Source: Eggerthellaceae bacterium | Lineage (GTDB): Bacteria > Actinomycetota > Coriobacteriia > Coriobacteriales > Eggerthellaceae | NCBI GenBank assembly: GCA_003452695.1 | Contig: DMNP01000079.1 | Coordinates: 1-6,687, forward strand | Length of the DNA stretch: 6,687 nucleotides | Reading direction: 5' to 3' | Part shown: positions 5,476-6,687 of the stretch, piece by piece | Layout of the letters: the number at the start of each line of letters is the position of its first letter | Numbering within the stretch: the first letter of the stretch is position 1 | Made by a program: the position numbers and the translations under genes | Notes under the pieces: model-generated | Told to the model about the DNA's origin: nothing | Seen by the model: the letters and a program-made list of their open reading frames with translations, nothing else | The model's database searches: none

Positions 5476-6687
5476 TCGGATTGAAACCGCCTCTTCGCAA
5501 GCCGTCCTGCGCACGGCCCCCGCGCCCGCGACCGTGCCCGGCTCTCCAGGCGATTCCGCGGTAGCTTTCGGAAACGCCCCGGCCAGCGCCGCCGTAACGC
5601 CGGGTGCGGCCCCGCGCGCACAGGACGGACGCTTGCCTGCCATGGAAGTGCGCGACGTGGCCTTCGCGTATGGCAAGAACCGGGTGCTCGGCGGCGTGTG
5701 CATGCTGGTGGAGCAGGGCAAGGTGACCACGGTGATGGGTCCGAACGGGTGCGGCAAGTCCACGCTGTTCGCCCTCATGACGAAGAACCTGCAGCCGGAC
5801 CGCGGAAAGGTGTTCCTGCGCGGCAGGAACATCGCGGCCATGGGGCTGAAGGACTTCGCGCGCCAGGTCTCCATCGTGCACCAGAACAACACGGCCGCCG
5901 ACGACATGACCGTCGAGCAGCTCGTGGAGCTCGGACGCGCACCCTACCGCAAGCCCATGACCGACTTGGGCGCCGAGGACGCACAGCTGGTGGACTGGGC
6001 CCTGCAGGTTACGGGCACGGACGCCTATCGCGACCGCGAGCTGGTGCGACTCTCCGGCGGCCAGCGCCAGCGCGTGTGGATTGCCATGGCGCTGGCCCAG
6101 AACACCCGCATCCTGTTCCTGGACGAGCCGACCACCTATTTGGACGTCCGCTATCAGATAGAGATACTCGACCTCGTGCGCCGCCTGAACCGCGAGTTCG
6201 GCATGACCATCGTCATGGTGCTGCACGACATTAACCAGGCCATCGCCTATTCCGATGTGGTGGTGGGGCTGAAGGACGGCGCGGTGTCCTTTGCGGGCGA
6301 CCCGAACGACCTGGTCACGCACGAAAGCATGCGCGATCTGTACGGCGTAGACCTGGAAGTGATGGAAACGCGCGGGGTGAAGCACGTGCTGTTGCAGGGC
6401 CCCGATGCCCGAAATGCTGCACTGGCAGGTGCGCCGCAGGGTCCCGCACCCGGCCACGATGGGCAAACTCCGTTGCAGGCGGCCTTTGCGCCGTCGATTT
6501 CAAACGCCCCCGCAGATGCCCTGGCGGAAGGGAATCCGGGCGTTGCGGGAGCGGGCGCCCTGCCAGAAACGGCGACAACGGGGAAACCAGCCGACTCGGC
6601 CGGTCCCGGCGAAGCGGCCGGCCCGTTGCGGCCCGTGCCCGCCTGGGCACCCGACTACGCCCGGGCGGAGGCCCAGCGCGATGCCGG
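5468..6687 (+). CDS. ABC transporter ATP-binding protein, FecE/FepC type, with long terminal extensions (partial, 3' end outside window)
   Basis: This is the energy-coupling subunit of the importer, acting on the cytoplasmic face. The ATPase domain spans about residues 58-312. Walker A is GPNGCGKST (91-99), the Q-loop Gln is 139 (VHQNN), the signature is LSGGQRQR (195-202), Walker B is ILFLDEP (215-221) with catalytic Glu220, and the switch His is 253 (VLHD). These place it with iron-siderophore/heme/cobalamin ATPases. Relatives are usually about 260 residues. Here 406 codons are open at the window edge: a 57-residue Ala/Pro-rich segment precedes the domain and an Ala/Pro/Gly-rich tail of at least 94 residues follows it. 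ATG 5468 overlaps the permease stop (ATGCCTAA) and follows AGGGGG at 5452-5457. ATG 5642, at the domain edge, lacks a ribosome binding site. The tail may be a linker to a further domain or simply a long disordered end. The streptococcal counterpart would be HtsC/SiaC. Confidence 0.92.
   Translation, partial: MPNRIETASSQAVLRTAPAPATVPGSPGDSAVAFGNAPASAAVTPGAAPRAQDGRLPAMEVRDVAFAYGKNRVLGGVCMLVEQGKVTTVMGPNGCGKSTLFALMTKNLQPDRGKVFLRGRNIAAMGLKDFARQVSIVHQNNTAADDMTVEQLVELGRAPYRKPMTDLGAEDAQLVDWALQVTGTDAYRDRELVRLSGGQRQRVWIAMALAQNTRILFLDEPTTYLDVRYQIEILDLVRRLNREFGMTIVMVLHDINQAIAYSDVVVGLKDGAVSFAGDPNDLVTHESMRDLYGVDLEVMETRGVKHVLLQGPDARNAALAGAPQGPAPGHDGQTPLQAAFAPSISNAPADALAEGNPGVAGAGALPETATTGKPADSAGPGEAAGPLRPVPAWAPDYARAEAQRDA

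Noticed and set aside
4897..6466. Long - strand open frames opposite the permease and ATPase (4897-5907, 5450-6466)
   Set aside because: The + strand carries unmistakable permease and ATPase motifs over the same bases; the antisense products show no known fold.
6560..6588. LPETA-TTG segment in the ATPase tail resembling a sortase signal
   Set aside because: The protein is a cytoplasmic ATPase without a signal peptide, the motif is not LPXTG, and no hydrophobic helix follows it.
1..6687. CRISPR arrays, tRNA/rRNA genes, insertion sequences or phage genes
   Set aside because: No spaced repeats, tRNA cloverleaf, rRNA segments, transposase or integrase motifs are visible; base and codon use is even across the operon.

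Overview
The window is about 6.7 kb of GC-rich DNA holding one tightly packed operon-like run of five genes, all on the + strand. Four are complete and the last runs off the right edge. Together they read as a Gram-positive heme-acquisition relay. A membrane-anchored surface protein with two NEAT-type heme-binding modules (228-1973) comes first, then a membrane-anchored Shp-type heme-binding protein (2075-3202). A heme-binding lipoprotein of the IsdE/HtsA class (3195-4409), a FecCD/BtuC-type permease (4456-5475) and a FecE/FepC-type ATPase (from 5468) complete the ABC importer. The order surface NEAT protein, Shp, HtsA, HtsB, HtsC is the one I know from the streptococcal shr-shp-hts(sia)ABC locus.

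The organism is most likely a GC-rich Gram-positive actinobacterium. The evidence is the strong G/C third-position bias, signal peptides plus C-terminal membrane anchors without an LPXTG sorting signal, a lipoprotein, and low-complexity Ser/Gly/Ala/Pro linkers. The combination of clostridial-style NEAT modules with high GC suggests a gut Coriobacteriia/Eggerthellaceae-type bacterium. That assignment is inference and no marker gene is present.

Layout: 1-227 is non-coding leader DNA with an AT-richer patch at about 61-130 that holds a candidate sigma70-type promoter (82-110) and a palindrome near the expected transcription start. The 101-nt gap 1974-2074 separates the NEAT gene from shp. The shp/lipoprotein and permease/ATPase pairs each overlap by 8 nt, which suggests translational coupling. 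The 46-nt gap between lipoprotein and permease contains a perfect 10-bp GC hairpin just after an AGGAGG sequence.

Proposed working order: the NEAT protein scavenges heme at the surface and passes it to Shp. Shp hands it to the lipoprotein, which delivers it to the permease/ATPase for import. The expected heme ligands are present in Shp (Met95, Met172) and in the lipoprotein (Met193, His343, 150 residues apart). The NEAT modules lack the classical YxxxY motif but share equivalently spaced methionines. The ATPase is unusual in having Ala/Pro-rich extensions at both ends, and its C-terminal tail is still open at the window edge.
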